NCBI GenBank assembly: GCA_017562135.1
Contig: QEYB01000575.1
Coordinates: 1 to 41,215, forward strand
DNA: 41,215 nucleotides
Direction: 5' to 3'
From: Dipylidium caninum
Lineage: Eukaryota > Platyhelminthes > Cestoda > Cyclophyllidea > Dipylidiidae
Each line of letters begins with the position of its first letter. The first letter of the stretch is position 1. Below, piece by piece: positions 20,306 to 32,554 of the stretch. The notes beneath the pieces are model-generated. The model ran no database searches, had not been told where the DNA came from, and saw nothing but the letters and a program-made list of their open reading frames with translations. A program made the translations under genes and the position numbers.

Positions 20306-23079
20306 TTCACTAAGAAGCGCACATGTGCGAATGGGTGCCCGCTCGAGGGCATCGAGGCCTGCTCGCTGGTCGTCTCGACTTCTACTCGACTCTGTCGGCA
20401 ACCGTGAGATGCCCTCGGCCTCCCTCGGCTCACGTGGTGGGACCGGCAGACACCGGGCTGAGGGCACGGCGGCGTTCCCACGGACTCGGCGCGTCCCCTC
20501 GGGGGGGCGAGTCGAGGGGCGTGGAGGTGGCTGAGGCGGTGTTGACCCTCTTCCCGCCAGCAAGTCCGCCGGAAGGCGACCGGCGCGGCGCGCCTTGGGA
20601 CGTGCACCAGGACAGGCTTGTGATGAGGCGGTCAGGCTGCTTCTTGAATCCTCGCAGTGTGGCGACGGGGTGGTCGGAGCTGCGGGCTGCAGCGATGGTT
20701 TGAGAGGCGTAAGAGCCGCCTTCTCCTCATTAAAGCTGCAAAATATTGTCACAAAACAGGCTGAGGAGCCGGTGTCGCCCACGGACACGGAGGAATTGTC
20801 ATGCATCTGGGCCGGCGGAGAGGCGGCGAGATGGTCGGGGCGACACGGAGTGGAGCGGAACGGGCGAGGCGAGGGGATTAGACATGCCCCTCCTCCCTCT
20901 CTCCCTCCTCCCGCTGCCCCCCTCCGCCCCTCGCATCCCTTATTATCCCCGGAAATGGAACACTCTTCCCGTGTAAACACGGCGTGGCCCGCTTTCGAGG
21001 CCACCGCAACCTGCCCGCGACTTCCGGACTGCGCTGGTGAAGGCGGCGCGCTCCGTGATCCCGTGGAGCGAGTTGGCCAGGCACTCGCCGGCCTCCTCCA
21101 ACAGACCATGGAATGTTTTTCCTCCCGGTTACTGTTAACAGCTGTAACTGGAGGCTGCGCTAGGGAAGTGGACACCAAATTGCCGACGCTCCTCGCCGTC
21201 AACTTGTTCCTTTCCCCGACGGCCCGATTCGACGCACAGCGGACTACCGCAGAGGAATAGGATGTCGGAGTTAACGGGCGAAGGGAGAATTGTAGTTATT
21301 CACCCACATTGCGGCCGTCTTCGGGCCTTGCCAGCCTTAGGGAAGGGGAAAAGGCCTCCGACTGAGGCGGTGGATGGGGTTTGCGCCTCCGCCGTGATGC
21401 CGTTTGGCTGGGTCGACTCGACCAGCCGCATCCGCCTGCCATCCGCCATTGGCGGCCCCGACGCTCTGGCCTGCGGTCCTCGGCCTTCGCTTTCAGCAAA
21501 GACTGTCTCAGAGTGCGGCGGCGGGGGACGTTGGGCGGGCACAACTGACGGGCAGGAGGCGGGGCGGCTGCTGGGAGGGGAAAGCGGGGGGGAGAAAGGC
21601 AGCGGTTCGTGACACAGACCATGGGAGAACTGACTAGACAGCACTTTTCCTCGTCCCCTTCTAAGTTACCATTCCTTCTGCCGTTGGCCCCAGCATTGCC
21701 GGTTAGTAAAGACGGCGAGGAGGCGGCGGTGGCGCTTAGCGGTCCATGCGACGCGAAGGCTGTTCACGAAGCGTCTTTCCACCTGCCTCAAACTGAGTGA
21801 GTGAGATTCGCGGGCTGCAGGCCCCTCTTGTATCGTCAGGTTCGCCAAACTGCGACTGCACATGTTCGCCTCCGCGTAGAAAGGAACCGGCCCTGAGAAG
21901 CTGACGCCAATTACGATTCGGCACGGCCAGTCAGTGAACGAGACTGTCTCAGTTATTTCTGCCATGCCTTTCCACGCAGGGTCTGGACATGACCACTTCA
22001 GCGTGGCCGGGGCCTTCCACCTCTGCGGGAGCCCACAGATTCCGGGGAGGGGCGGTCCGTTCTGGTGAGAGGCGGGCGGCCCTGACGGCACATCTTGCAC
22101 TCGCCGCCTTTCAGTGGACGGCTGGAGGGTCACGGCGCGGATGTGGCGGCCTTGGCGTGCGGGAGAGCAGCGCGGTCCCACCGCCGCCCGTAAAATTGAC
22201 GAATTCCTTGCGGGACTTGGAGATGCGTCACGTGGGTAGATGTCTCGGTCTCTCCGCTTCTCCGTCGGTCACGCTCTTCGTAGTCTCCTGAATTTCTTCC
22301 GGGAGTGCCAATTCCACGTTGCATACATGAAGCCAACAAGGCGCAGAATGTGCCAAATATGTTGGACGGGCAGGGATGTCTGAAATACTTCCACTGACCC
22401 AAATATAACACTGTGTCAGGCAACAAAGTCCTCAGGGATTCACCGCCGCATCGAAGCCGCATTCTTCATCCTTAGACAGTCAGCTCCTCCCTGCCCGACG
22501 CCTCAGAAGGGTGATGAAAGGAGCCTCACGACCCAGTCTGTCGGGCTGAAGCAGCAACAACTTTTTGCGGAGAGTCGCGCAATGCGATGCTTCCACGAGA
22601 GGCAAAGGAGCTCTAAGAGAGTCCGCCGTCTTTTCTGGATCCTCGTTGTGCCATGGGAGGGGTTGGAGTCTGGAAGGGGAAGGACGCAAAACAGTGCCAA
22701 GTCTGAAGGCCCCGAAGGGACGATGAAGGACTTTGCTGACTCCGCGAAGCGTGCGCCTTGCCGTGGTGGAAAGAGAACCCCTTTAAAATTTTTTTGGAAT
22801 TTGATGGCGAGAATGAAAAAGAGACGCGAGCATTTTGCTTTACTTTGTCCTCCTACTTCTCTAGAGGCGGGAACATCAGCCTCCAGCACCGTTTGTCACC
22901 CACAAATCCTGCTCAGCTCCGTGGGTTGCCTCAGCCTCCGCGAGATGGTGGGTAGCCATGAAGGGCGATGCACCGCGGGCCGACCTCCAGCCGAAGCGAG
23001 GAAGGAAGCGGCCCGCAATAACGTTTGAAACCTGTTAGGGCACCTAATGTCTCATTCTATTTCAAGGTTGGCGTTTGTT
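20306..23079. other. No supported gene
   Basis: GC-moderate DNA between the two inverted repeats. Several ORFs of 100-315 codons are open on both strands at once and carry no recognisable motif. No RNA gene was recognised. The stretch could hold 5' parts of either gene, but nothing shows it. Confidence 0.4.
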
Positions 23080-23947
23080 AGAGTGGAATGTCTACGAACA
23101 GTTTCGACACGACCTCAATGCGATTTTGGAGTGGGGTTGACCGGCGGGGCGGAGGGCGGGGGGCGGAGTGGGAGGGCAAATTCTACCAGGATATCGGAAA
23201 CCGCCAAAAAGCAATCAAGAAAATAAAACCAAAAACGTTGTCATTGTTGCCACATATCCACCTGTTCACGGGTGCATGTGGAAATATATTTTCTTAACAT
23301 CTAAACACGTCGAAATTTACACCGATAGCGTAAAATCGCCTTGCACAACCCCACCACCAGCAATACGCCACTTATTCTCCAGACCATATCTCATTCTCCT
23401 TCTCTTGCAGCATTTCACCCACTTCGTCTGCGGCGCAGCTACTTTCCGCCTCAACCACGCAAACGCAACACCAGCTCAGCTCGTCTTCAAGCCGCCTCCC
23501 CTCAACCAACTATACCCCGTGATCAATTAAAACAACGCCGCTTTCGATTCATTCCCCACTCATCTTAGTCGTCAGTTGCAACCAGACACTTCAAGTCTAT
23601 TTAGTATTTCTTATTATGTCCTGTGACATTCAAATACTCCCACAAAAAAGTTTATCAAGCCTCTCTCTTCTCTGAGTGTGAATGCCACTGAATTTTACGC
23701 TTTCCAACTGGAATGGATTCTCCGCCCCTGCCCAGGGGACGCTCGCATGGAAGACGCAGCGTTACGCAACTTCTCCCTCTTTATTTGGATCGGTGTGAAT
23801 CACATGTGGCGAATGTGAATTTCTGCTCCCTGTGTTGCGCAGCCATCCCAACCTCCACCGAACGATGATTCTACTCACGAGGGGGCCACGAGGCTTGTGG
23901 CCAATCTGCTCGAGTAGGGAGGCCTCGTCATTCGCGTATTAGCAGCG
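23080..23947 (+). repeat. IR2 left arm, about 0.87 kb
   Basis: This segment is a near-exact inverted copy of 29148-30024. Shared sequence starts at AGTGGAAT.TCTACGAACAG and ends at TTCGCGTATTAGCAGCG. Differences seen are single substitutions and longer G runs in the other copy around 23150-23190. It is flanked on each side by unrelated DNA, and I could not find convincing target-site duplications. A 75-codon frame (23341-23568) is unchanged in both arms but has no known domain. Confidence 0.9.
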
Positions 23948-26900
23948 GGGACTTCGCAGGCTGTGCCGATGGGGGGCTCGTGAGTTCGTGATTGACAGTT
24001 TCGCGGAAAAGCATGCGCCATTCCGCAACAGACGAACGCTTTGCACGGCGCAGCGGATGCGGGATGACGACCCCGCGGTTCGACAGAAATGGGAATCACC
24101 CTGGCCTCGGCGCAGTCTCCCCCACTTCTGGCGGCTGCGGCTGCCGGCCCTGCCGGCTTCCCTGCGGCAATCGTCTGGTGGCTGGCAGCTGCGAGGCCCA
24201 GTGTCTACGCGCGTCTCCGTGGACGAAACCTTCCCCTGGCAAATCACAAAAAATGCGGAGTTGCCACTGTCCCGAGGGACAGTGTGGCAGTCGTTTCGGC
24301 CTTGTGGTCAGCACGACGAGGTGGTACGCGGGTCGAAAGCATCATCGCGTGGCGGCGACGAGGTCAGCGCCGCGTCGAAATCGCTTGGGAGTCTTGCGAC
24401 TGCCTCCTCGCCTCCAACCGCGCGGTCACAGAAGTCATTTTCGACTGGCGGACGGGCGAAGAACATCCAGAGATTCTGTGGACGGGAATATGAAGTGGCA
24501 GAGGGGACTCAAGCTGCCCCGCACGCTGCGATAATGAGAGTCGAGGACCGCAAGGTGCCATCTTCTCGCGGTGAGGATAGTCCAGACCGCCATCGTCGGG
24601 AGAAAAGTCCTTTTCAGAGGGGCGATAATGAGGCTTTTGACTGGAACTCCCAGGAACACGGGGACCCTGCATGGTGGCGAGTTGAACTGCCTCCACCGTC
24701 GCTCCAACGCGGCCCTTTCGACAGCACCGTCGCCCTCCCTCGTCTCTGGTGGCGTCGGGTTAGCCGTCCCCTCGTCGGCGGCGGCCTCGGAGACTGCCGC
24801 CAAGGCTGCATGCTTCGAGGAGGCGGTGGCCAGCTAATTCGGCGCCACGGGTGATCCGCCACCGTCAACTCGCTTTCTGCAAGGCGAGGGGCTTCCTGTC
24901 GACGAGCACCAGTCGTCGCCGGGACATCCCCAACAGGATGTCAAGCGGCGCGCGTTGGACAAGAGAGGAAAACTCATCCTTTCGAGGAAAAGGAAAGTGA
25001 GGAGTCCTGACACGCCGCAGTTATGGTGCCATTCGGTTGGTTGCAAGGGAGGAAACTCCGAGGCTCCACGAAATTGTCTGCAGCTTCCTTTTCTCATCAC
25101 TGGGACATCATTGGCACTTTGACCGCAAGCACGAGGAAACGTTTCTTGGAAGAAGAGGAAGAAGGAATCCATAGGGGACGTCTCCTGTCCATCGGCTTCC
25201 CGAGGCGGGCGCGGAGGGGGGGGGGCGGATGGCGGAGGGAGTTGGACGGCGATGGCGAAGCCGCCTTGGTCGCGTAGGTCGAGCGTCCCTGTCTCGTCCG
25301 ACGGGCCGACCGACTCATGCAGGTCAGTGCGGATCATCCACTCGCCTCCATTACCGATTTCGCCCGCAGGCCCAGACGTAGCCGTGGGTTCCGGCTTCCC
25401 GGCGAGCGCGGCGTCTTCGTCCTCCGCTGCATTGGCACGCCGCCCGCCATTTGGTCATCCGAAGGCCAGTAAATCCGCACTGCCCTCCGACGATCTGCCA
25501 TCCCGTCCACGCTCAATGTAGACCTTCCGAAATACCAAAAAAAGGCGCATTTCAAGCGCGTCTCCTTTACGGTGTCAGCTGTCCGCCTCGCCTTCCTGAC
25601 CTGCCGCCTTGTGCACGCTGACTTGCGCCAAACAACCCTCTTGTTTGGCGGACGGGCGCCGCTCCGACAACTTTGTGGGCGTCGAGAAGACAGCGATGCA
25701 CAAGCCGATCGTCTGGAGAGCTTTCTCCGGTCAAAAGTGTGACCAAAATAGATCTTGCCTCCAATGAAAACGGGACAAATCACGGGGGATATGCTACTCT
25801 CCGGACTAAATAAGTAGTATTTACCAGCGCACCCTGAAAATACAGGGAGGAATTTTACACGGTCGACTTTCACGCTCTGCAAGGCTAATCGCATGGTAAA
25901 AAGAAGAATGTGTCCCCACGCCACGAGAGGCGCCATTTGGGACCACAAAATCGGCAGGAGGTGGACTGCAACGACGACGCCGACTCCGCGATTTGATGTC
26001 GCGTCTTAACGCCGCGCATTCATCTGCGCACGAGCGAACAACTCCCTCCAGGGCGCATGAGGACTCCACTCCCGCTGAGCGCAGAAATACACCGTCATGT
26101 GATGCCACAGCGGCGAAGTCCGCCTGCACACAAAGGCGGAGGACTGGTTGATGCCACCGCCGCGTGGGAGGGCGAGGGAGAGGGCGAGGAGGGCGCTCCA
26201 TTGCGGACATCAGATACCCTGTCCACCCGCGCGGTCGGTGCAAAAATTGAGCTTTGCCGCTGGGGACATCGTCGAGTTTGAGGTTGTTTTTGCCTCATGC
26301 GAGCGTCCTTTTTTAGTTGGATCGACGAGTGGACATGAGAATAAGTGGGCGAAAGGTCGTGAGGACAAAAGCTCTGCACGACTATTCACAGGCGTTATCC
26401 GCGAAGAGTGGCCGCGACTTACGTCTGGGCCTCGGATGTCCCGATCAACTGCATCTCTGCCATCGAAAGGTGGCTTCCAATGGAGGACGAACACCGTCCG
26501 GAGAATGCGCCTCTTCAGCTGAGCACCCAACCGCCACGGAGACGGTGGCGCTCCCTCCCGGACGAGACCGAGGGCGCGCTCTCCCCTCCGAAGGCCACCC
26601 TTCGTGCTCAGGGCAGGCGAGCGAGTTAACCACCTGATGTATGGTGGCGCTTTCTTCACCAAGAATGCACTGACCCCATGTGAATCTCCCCCGGGGGGAG
26701 GCGTTCAGGATTTCGCATTGGGGGAGCCACGCGCAGAGCGCCACGATGGTGCTCGTGTCGGCAGATCGCGGATCCGCGGGACGAGGTTGAGTGGCGGGGA
26801 GCGCCAGCTGCCTCTGGGGGCCTCAAACGGAGGCACTGAGCCGCACCATCTTCAACGAATGGCTGAATTGGCGTTGTGCGGCCATGTTTAGTTCCGCAAA

Positions 26901-27380
26901 GGTAACTGGCTACTGCCCACCTGGGATATGTGGTATACCAGCTGAAAGAACACTCTGTGGCTCATGAAAGCGATAAATTTTTAATAAACACCTCGGTAAA
27001 TCTCAAACTCCTCTCGCCCCGCCGCAGCCCCGGTCGTCTCTCGGGCCTCGTCTTCTGAGCACGTGGAACCGGGCACATTGGAGGGCTGGGGGCGAGGAGG
27101 ACGGAACTCTGTGGCAGACCGGATCACAGGCGCCGACAGTTACAAATTGCGTGGTAATTCAGTACACTTCACGGAGTTGGCGTGAGTGCTGTAGACAATG
27201 TCTGGCGTGGAGGCAGCGAGGGAGAATCAGGTAACATCTTCATGAAATAAAATTGAGAACATTAAGAAACTGAAACCACCTACTAAATTGTTTCTACTCT
27301 ACATAAGCCACAGTTAAGTTGCCGATTATCTTTATTAGTGTGCGTTTTTACAATTTCTCTCAGCTAAGGCAGGATGTTAG
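23948..27380. other. IR2 spacer upstream of the receptor, no supported gene
   Basis: Mostly GC-rich DNA with open shadow frames on both strands. A 20-bp near-palindrome lies at 24265-24284. From about 26.9 kb the composition becomes more AT-rich and leads into the receptor's 5' region. I see no other coding signature. Confidence 0.4.
24265..24284. other. 9-bp palindromic hairpin
   Basis: CACTGTCCC (24265-24273) and GGGACAGTG (24276-24284) are exact reverse complements around a 2-nt centre; outer TGCCA and TGGCA extend it with a short bulge. It may be a dimeric protein site or chance. Confidence 0.5.
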
Positions 27381-27400
27381 ATTAAATGTAAGTCGCTTCT

Positions 27401-27434
27401 GATTGGTTAAAGTCAACCAGGCTGTTGATTGGTT
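27401..27434 (+). promoter_or_regulatory. Paired CCAAT boxes upstream of the receptor
   Basis: The octamer GATTGGTT occurs twice, at 27401-27408 and 27427-27434, 26 bp apart and 58-92 bp before the receptor ATG. ATTGG is the reverse CCAAT box bound by NF-Y in other animals. No TATA box is seen. If it is a promoter the 5' leader would be very short; it could also lie in a longer 5' leader. Confidence 0.4.
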
Positions 27435-27492
27435 CCCACAAGGACATAGTTTTCTCGGTTCCCGAAAAGAGCCATCATTACGCAAAAGTTAA

Positions 27493-27984
27493 ATGGCTCG
27501 GGTTAATATCTCTTGTCTGCCCAGGTTATATCAAAACTTCTCCCTCTCCACGGAGGGGAGTCTAGAGACCTACCTCTTACGGTGTCTCAATCTCTCCGCC
27601 AACGCCTCAATGCTGCACCTGCTTAAAAGTGAACTAACGGTGATTCAGGAGGCCAATCGTCTACGCCAACCCGAGCTCATTGCATTAATCGCTGTGAATA
27701 CTACACTGATGCTTTTTGGAGCCGCCGGGGCTCTGGTTCTAATCGCAGCAGTGGTGCGCAAACCGCGTATGCGGACACCACGGACTCTTCTCACAGTGAA
27801 TCTGGCGGTCTCCGATTTGACCCTCTGCCTCTTCACTCAGCCCTTCAACCTCATCCGCACCCTCCACTGGCACTACGAATGGCAATTCGGAGAGGTGATG
27901 TGCAAATTCACCTCCTTCGCTCAGGCCACCAACGTCTTCGTGGCCACCATGAGCATCACCGTCATCGCCCTCGACCGATTTAAC
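27493..27984 (+). CDS. NPY/NPF-type neuropeptide receptor (class A GPCR), exon 1: N-terminus to TM3
   Basis: The ATG at 27493 is preceded directly by an in-frame TAA, so this start is well supported. The exon encodes residues 1-164: an extracellular N-terminus with N-glycosylation sequons at N5, N15, N33 and N37, TM1 (about 62-88), TM2 with NLAVSDL (D2.50 at 108), the WQFG...C loop with the disulphide Cys137, and TM3 ending LDRFN. It stops at donor AAC|GTAAGC in phase 0, and joining it to the exon at 32555 gives LDRFNVIVHPFR, the usual continuation of such receptors. The ionic-lock motif is DRF rather than DRY. TM1 reads GAAGALVLI where GNxLV is expected, so the nearly invariant Asn1.50 is missing. 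The product is a plasma-membrane peptide receptor that signals through G proteins; the ligand is inferred only from family resemblance. Confidence 0.93.
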
Positions 27985-28611
27985 GTAAGCCTCGAAACAC
28001 TCTTCAGTTTTTAATTTTTGCTTGTTGCAGACGCTTAGGCCTCCTTATTGTTACCATCAGATTTGCTCATTTCTCGTAACCCAACCGTCACTGATTGTTA
28101 TGGTGGAAAAAGTAGAGAATCCATTCGTTACTCGTAACACATTCTAATCTCCCCTGATCTCGTGTACTTCGACAGGGTCGCACCTAATCTAGTAATCGAA
28201 CGAGAAATCCACCTCATTTTCGCGATTGCTAATCCAGTGATGTTATCTTCCCTTTCCCCGCTCCCTCCCACTCCCTCTCCGTCCCGCCCCCCAGCCTCGA
28301 ATTATGACACTTTTTCCCAACCGCACACTAAGCTTAATCCAACCCGTGACTCCTCTGTGCCACCGCTAGAGGACCGGACGTCAAAGGCGTTCTGCCGAGT
28401 GGCAAATGCACATTTCATAAATACTCACTAGAATTTGGCCTGTCAGGGAATTGCCGACACTCGTGCAGAGCGGCCAATACCGCGAAACGTTTCAGAGCTG
28501 AAAAAGTGCAGTGACAGCTTTTCAAAGTGGAGATAAAACGACCAGGTAACTCATCGGTGCGTGGAGGGTGGAGTGCGTCACAGGCGGTGTGAGATCTGTG
28601 ACAGCTCGGGC

Positions 28612-28676
28612 TGACGGGTGACGGGAACGGGTGACGGGGACGGGGACGCGTGACGCGTGACGAGTGACGAGTGACG
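28612..28676 (+). repeat. TGACG heptamer array
   Basis: Seven copies of TGACG start at 28612, 28619, 28632, 28651, 28658, 28665 and 28672. The last four are spaced exactly 7 bp apart. TGACG is the CRE half-site, so the array could be a bZIP-binding cluster or merely a microsatellite. Confidence 0.75.
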
Positions 28677-28971
28677 GTGCAGTCATCACCACCTCACGTC
28701 AGGCTTCGAGCTCAACAGCCCTGCCCGCACTGCGGCGTCCGGGTGGCAGTAGTGTCGGCGGTGGAGGTGACTTCGCTCCCACGACGCTTGCAAATAAGGT
28801 CTTGGCGTGTCCGTGCCCGGCCAATTAGCCGTGGTGTCGGAAGACCAGGGTCAGGGCGAGAGGGGCAATCGGAGGGGGAATGCCAGCTGTGCAGCGCATG
28901 CCTCAGAATGTATGAGCGATTCATGACCTCTGGGCATAAATTGGCGAAAGCAGCCCTAAATGCTACGAGTG

Positions 28972-29012
28972 AGCTTCTTCCAGCTTCTTCCAGCCTCTTC
29001 CAGCTTCTTCCA
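28972..29012 (+). repeat. Four-copy 10-bp tandem repeat (AGCTTCTTCC)
   Basis: AGCTTCTTCC is repeated four times with one substitution in the third unit. It lies in the receptor intron about 140 bp before the right IR2 arm. Confidence 0.85.
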
Positions 29013-29147
29013 CCAGAAGTCCTCACTTTGGCTAAAATAGTACACGAATAATTTCCGACGAGTTGGCCATCAAGACGTGTAGGAGATTTAATTGTTGCAT
29101 CCTGTGGTTCCCACACTTCAGGTGAAGTCGTCCTTTGACTAATTCCG

Positions 29148-30024
29148 CGCTGCTAATACGCGAATGACGCGGCCTCCCTACTCGAGCAGATTGGCCACAA
29201 GCCTCGTGGCCCCCTCGTGAGTAGAATCATCGTTCGGTGGAGGTTGGGGTGGCTGCGCAACACAGGGAGCAGAAATTCACATTCGCCACATGTGATTCAC
29301 ACCGATCCAAATAAAGAGGGAGAAGTTGCGTAACGCTGCGTCTTCCATGCGAGCGTCCCCTGGGCAGGGGCGGAGAATCCATTCCAGTTGGAAAGCGTAA
29401 AATTCAGTGGCATTCACACTCAGAGAAGAGAGAGGCTTGATAAACTTTTTTGTGGGAGTATTTGAATGTCACAGGACATAATAAGAAATACTAAATAGAC
29501 TTGAAGTGTCTGGTTGCAACTGACGACTAAGATGAGTGGGGAATGAATCGAAAGCGGCGTTGTTTTAATTGATCACGGGGTATAGTTGGTTGAGGGGAGG
29601 CGGCTTGAAGACGAGCTGAGCTGGTGTTGCGTTTGCGTGGTTGAGGCGGAAAGTAGCTGCGCCGCAGACGAAGTGGGTGAAATGCTGCAAGAGAAGGAGA
29701 ATGAGATATGGTCTGGAGAATAAGTGGCGTATTGCTGGTGGTGGGGTTGTGCAAGGCGATTTTACGCTATCGGTGTAAATTTCGACGTGTTTAGATGTTA
29801 AGAAAATATATTTCCACATGCACCCGTGAACAGGTGGATATGTGGCAACAATGACAACGTCTTTGGTTTTATTTTTCTTGATTGCTTTTTGGCGGTTTCC
29901 GATATCCTGGTAGAATTTGCCCCTCCCACTCCGCCCCCCCGCCCCCGCCCTCCGCCCCCGCCGGTCAACCCCACTCCAAAATCGCATTGAGGTCGTGTCG
30001 AAACTGTTCGTAGATATTCCACTG
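29148..30024 (-). repeat. IR2 right arm, about 0.88 kb
   Basis: Inverted partner of 23080-23947, sitting inside the receptor intron. It is about 9 bp longer, mainly from extra G/C in a C-rich tract near 29925-29960. Sequences beyond both ends differ from those around the left arm. No transposase or element-specific termini are visible, so its class is unknown. Confidence 0.9.
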
Positions 30025-32554
30025 TAATAAATGTCCGCTTTCCGAGTACGTTGTGAAATTAACGAGGAAATTGCCATCTCCCACCCCCATCACCAATGAC
30101 TCACGACTCTCTTCTGAATTGAAGACATGTGACAGTGGCGATTTTTTTAATTTTGAAATGCGAGTGATCACGAACCTAACAATATGTTGAGGCTATCTGA
30201 TATCCAAACCCGATTTGTGCATAATGTAGCTCTCTTATACTGTTTTTACCGCTCGAGGCGCTTTTTAAATATCTGAGAGTGGAAAAGGATTTCGGAGCGA
30301 ATCGATAGGATTAGGAAAAGGAGGCTCGCCTCGATTACTTGCCTGTACAAAAATACCGTCTCCTGACTTTTCTCGCAACGTTGGTTCCTTTATTTCACGT
30401 CTCGTGAACCAGGAGGCGCGCGCATCGAATAGACAGTGCACGACGAGCTCGGGAGCGGCTTTCTCCCACCTCTCGAATGTGACTATTCATCGTTTGAGTA
30501 AGCGTGTTAGCAGGTGACTCTAAAATGTAGGAGACTCGCTCACCGTCCACCGTGAATCACGCCGCAGAAGTGCTCTGCATGCTTGGGACTTAATTATCTC
30601 GCCTCTGCGCAGTTGTCCCATTCCCCAATGCACCATCAGTCCTCCTTCAGCGCAACCTCAGGCCTCGTATCAACAGCGCGAGCTGGTGGACGCGAGAGAG
30701 GGTGAGCGAGAGGGCCAGCAAATTTTGCCCAAGATGGGGGTTTCAAGCGCACCATTCGTATTAATTATGCGTTGCTCTCATACGTCACACCGCGGCCGCA
30801 TGTTGGGGAAGGAGGCCCCGATTCCGACAGAGTTAATAAGCCGAAGTCTTTTGTACGTATGCATGTATGCACAAAGGACGCCTCGAAGTGTAGCTCAGCC
30901 CAAAAGTTGTGTCACGTAGCCCTCGCCTTCCCCGCGATCCTGCCTTCAAGTGCCAGCGGTTGGATGGGCAGTCCAGTGGGCGGACAGGAAGTGACCTTCT
31001 TTTGTTTGAGTTAATACAAAATAAGGCCTTCTCATTCAAAGTGTCCAAGTCCCCTGGCCGAAAAGGCGCCAGAAGTGATCGGATAGCTAAAGGCAATAGG
31101 CAATGCTCCAATCCGCGATGCTTTGGTTTTCCAAATCCTCCTTTGTACTGCCTCCGGCTGAGCGCTCATCTGCCCTGAACACCGCAACACGGGCGGGCAA
31201 TGAGAATAATTCGAGTCACTTTCAGTAGGATGAGGCCGTTTTTCCCAACCGGATTGCATTGATGCTTGAGGGAAAGTGAAGAGCGCCAGCGTGACGGAGT
31301 TTCGCAGTCCGCTTCACCGCCGCGCCGAGGCCTGGGCGACTTTGTGCCCCACTCGGCCGGATGATGCACTTCGGCGAGCGCACTTCGTTTGGCATGAGGT
31401 GCTGGTAGGAGCATTTGCCTAAAAGCAACGCCGCTTAATATAACATAATTCAAGTTGGCTGCAAGGGAGAATCCAGATTATCCGCGGCTTCCTCCGGCCT
31501 GCCTTCGCGCATGTCCGCTGTCCCACCCTGCGAGCGGAGCAGAAGCGCCTCCACGCAGACGTCCACGAGGAATGGCGCGGGTGGCTGGCAGACGCATGCA
31601 AATGCTGCACCGCCCCTCGAATTCGTTTGTGTGGGGGCCTCGGCAAAAAGGTCCGGCCCCGCCCCCCCCCCCCCCCCGCCGGGCCTCGTTCTCCCCTTCG
31701 GCAGATGAGACAGCAGACAGCCCGCGGCAGGCGCCGCGAGGTGCCCCCTCGGCTCTGATGGACCCAGCCGAGGAGGAGGCAGGAGCACATGGATGTTGTG
31801 CAGTCCAATCTTCTAGAATGCAGGAACAACACACTGGACAGACTTTTTGCGCCCACCACGAGACCGGCAGAACATGTTCCACCGACAAGCACAGCGTCCC
31901 AGCTAGATGACCGCCACGGCACCACATCTTTACGCTTAACTGTCCGGTAGATGAGGCGAAAAATGCAACACCCGGACAGTCTCCTCAAGGCCAGACGGGC
32001 GATGTCTGCAGCGGAGCTGCTTCCGTGGTGGTGCAATCGACATTGAGGCGGGAGTCTGGGCAGAAGGGCCGTGGGACATCTCGGAAATGCGTGAATTTCG
32101 GCGGCACTATGCACCCTACTTCTCGAGGATGGGAGGAAGTCGGATTGGCGGTGAGGGATAAGTGGCCCACAGCGGCCTGGTCCTGTCGTCGTGACGCAAA
32201 AAACCATGGTGGAGAGTGGAAAGAGGCAGTGGTGAGGCGCGACGGCACTTGGAGAGCATAAAACACCCCGTCTGAGCGGGGATTATTCACTTCATTTGCT
32301 TCCTCCACCCTCTGGGATGCTTAATCCCTCCCCCCTGCCCCCGACGACGAGCTTTTCCGCGGGACCGAGATGAAGCTGGAGGAGTTCAGGAAAGTCCTGC
32401 CTGCTGACCACGTCGCATGGCCGACATGTCGAGAGGCAAGAGGCTGCATTAGGAGGGCGTAAATGCTCACCGAGGCGAGAGGAGAGGCTGAGACGGCGAA
32501 ATGGTGCTGGCAGGGGCGGGTGACGCAGAGAATACTGTCTGGCTTTCCTTTAAG
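30025..32554. other. Distal receptor intron, no additional gene
   Basis: Unique DNA between the IR2 right arm and exon 2. It has compositional ORFs only and a C16 homopolymer at 31662-31677. No RNA gene or second coding region was recognised. Confidence 0.45.
31662..31677 (+). repeat. C16 homopolymer
   Basis: Sixteen consecutive C residues within a longer C-rich stretch. Its length is likely to be unreliable in sequencing and polymorphic. Confidence 0.8.

Larger units (their letters stand above)
27985..32554 (+). other. 4.57-kb intron of the receptor gene
   Basis: A phase-0 GT-AG intron from GTAAGC (27985) to CTTTCCTTTAAG (ending 32554) splits the gene at the end of TM3, right after the DRF motif. 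It contains the right arm of IR2 (29148-30024), a TGACG heptamer array (28612-28676), a CAGCTTCTTC tandem repeat and a 16-nt C run. Reading through from exon 1 would add only nine residues before a stop, giving a truncated three-helix product. Confidence 0.85.

Noticed and set aside
22130..22889. Minus-strand ORFs of 110 and 128 codons
   Set aside because: They overlap open plus-strand frames and have no recognised family or splice context.
23080..23947. IR2 arms as the terminal inverted repeats of one DNA transposon
   Set aside because: The 5.2-kb spacer holds a host receptor exon and no transposase, so the arms are better seen as two repeat copies or an inverted duplication.
28162..28431. 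89-codon ORF as a middle exon of the receptor
   Set aside because: Joining 27984 directly to 32555 gives a seamless LDRFNVIVHPFR; an extra exon would break the second intracellular loop.
28671..29051. 126-codon ORF with CPHC and CQLCSAC motifs suggesting a zinc finger
   Set aside because: Cysteine spacing does not fit a known finger, it lies inside the receptor intron, and its end is made of the CAGCTTCTTC tandem repeat.
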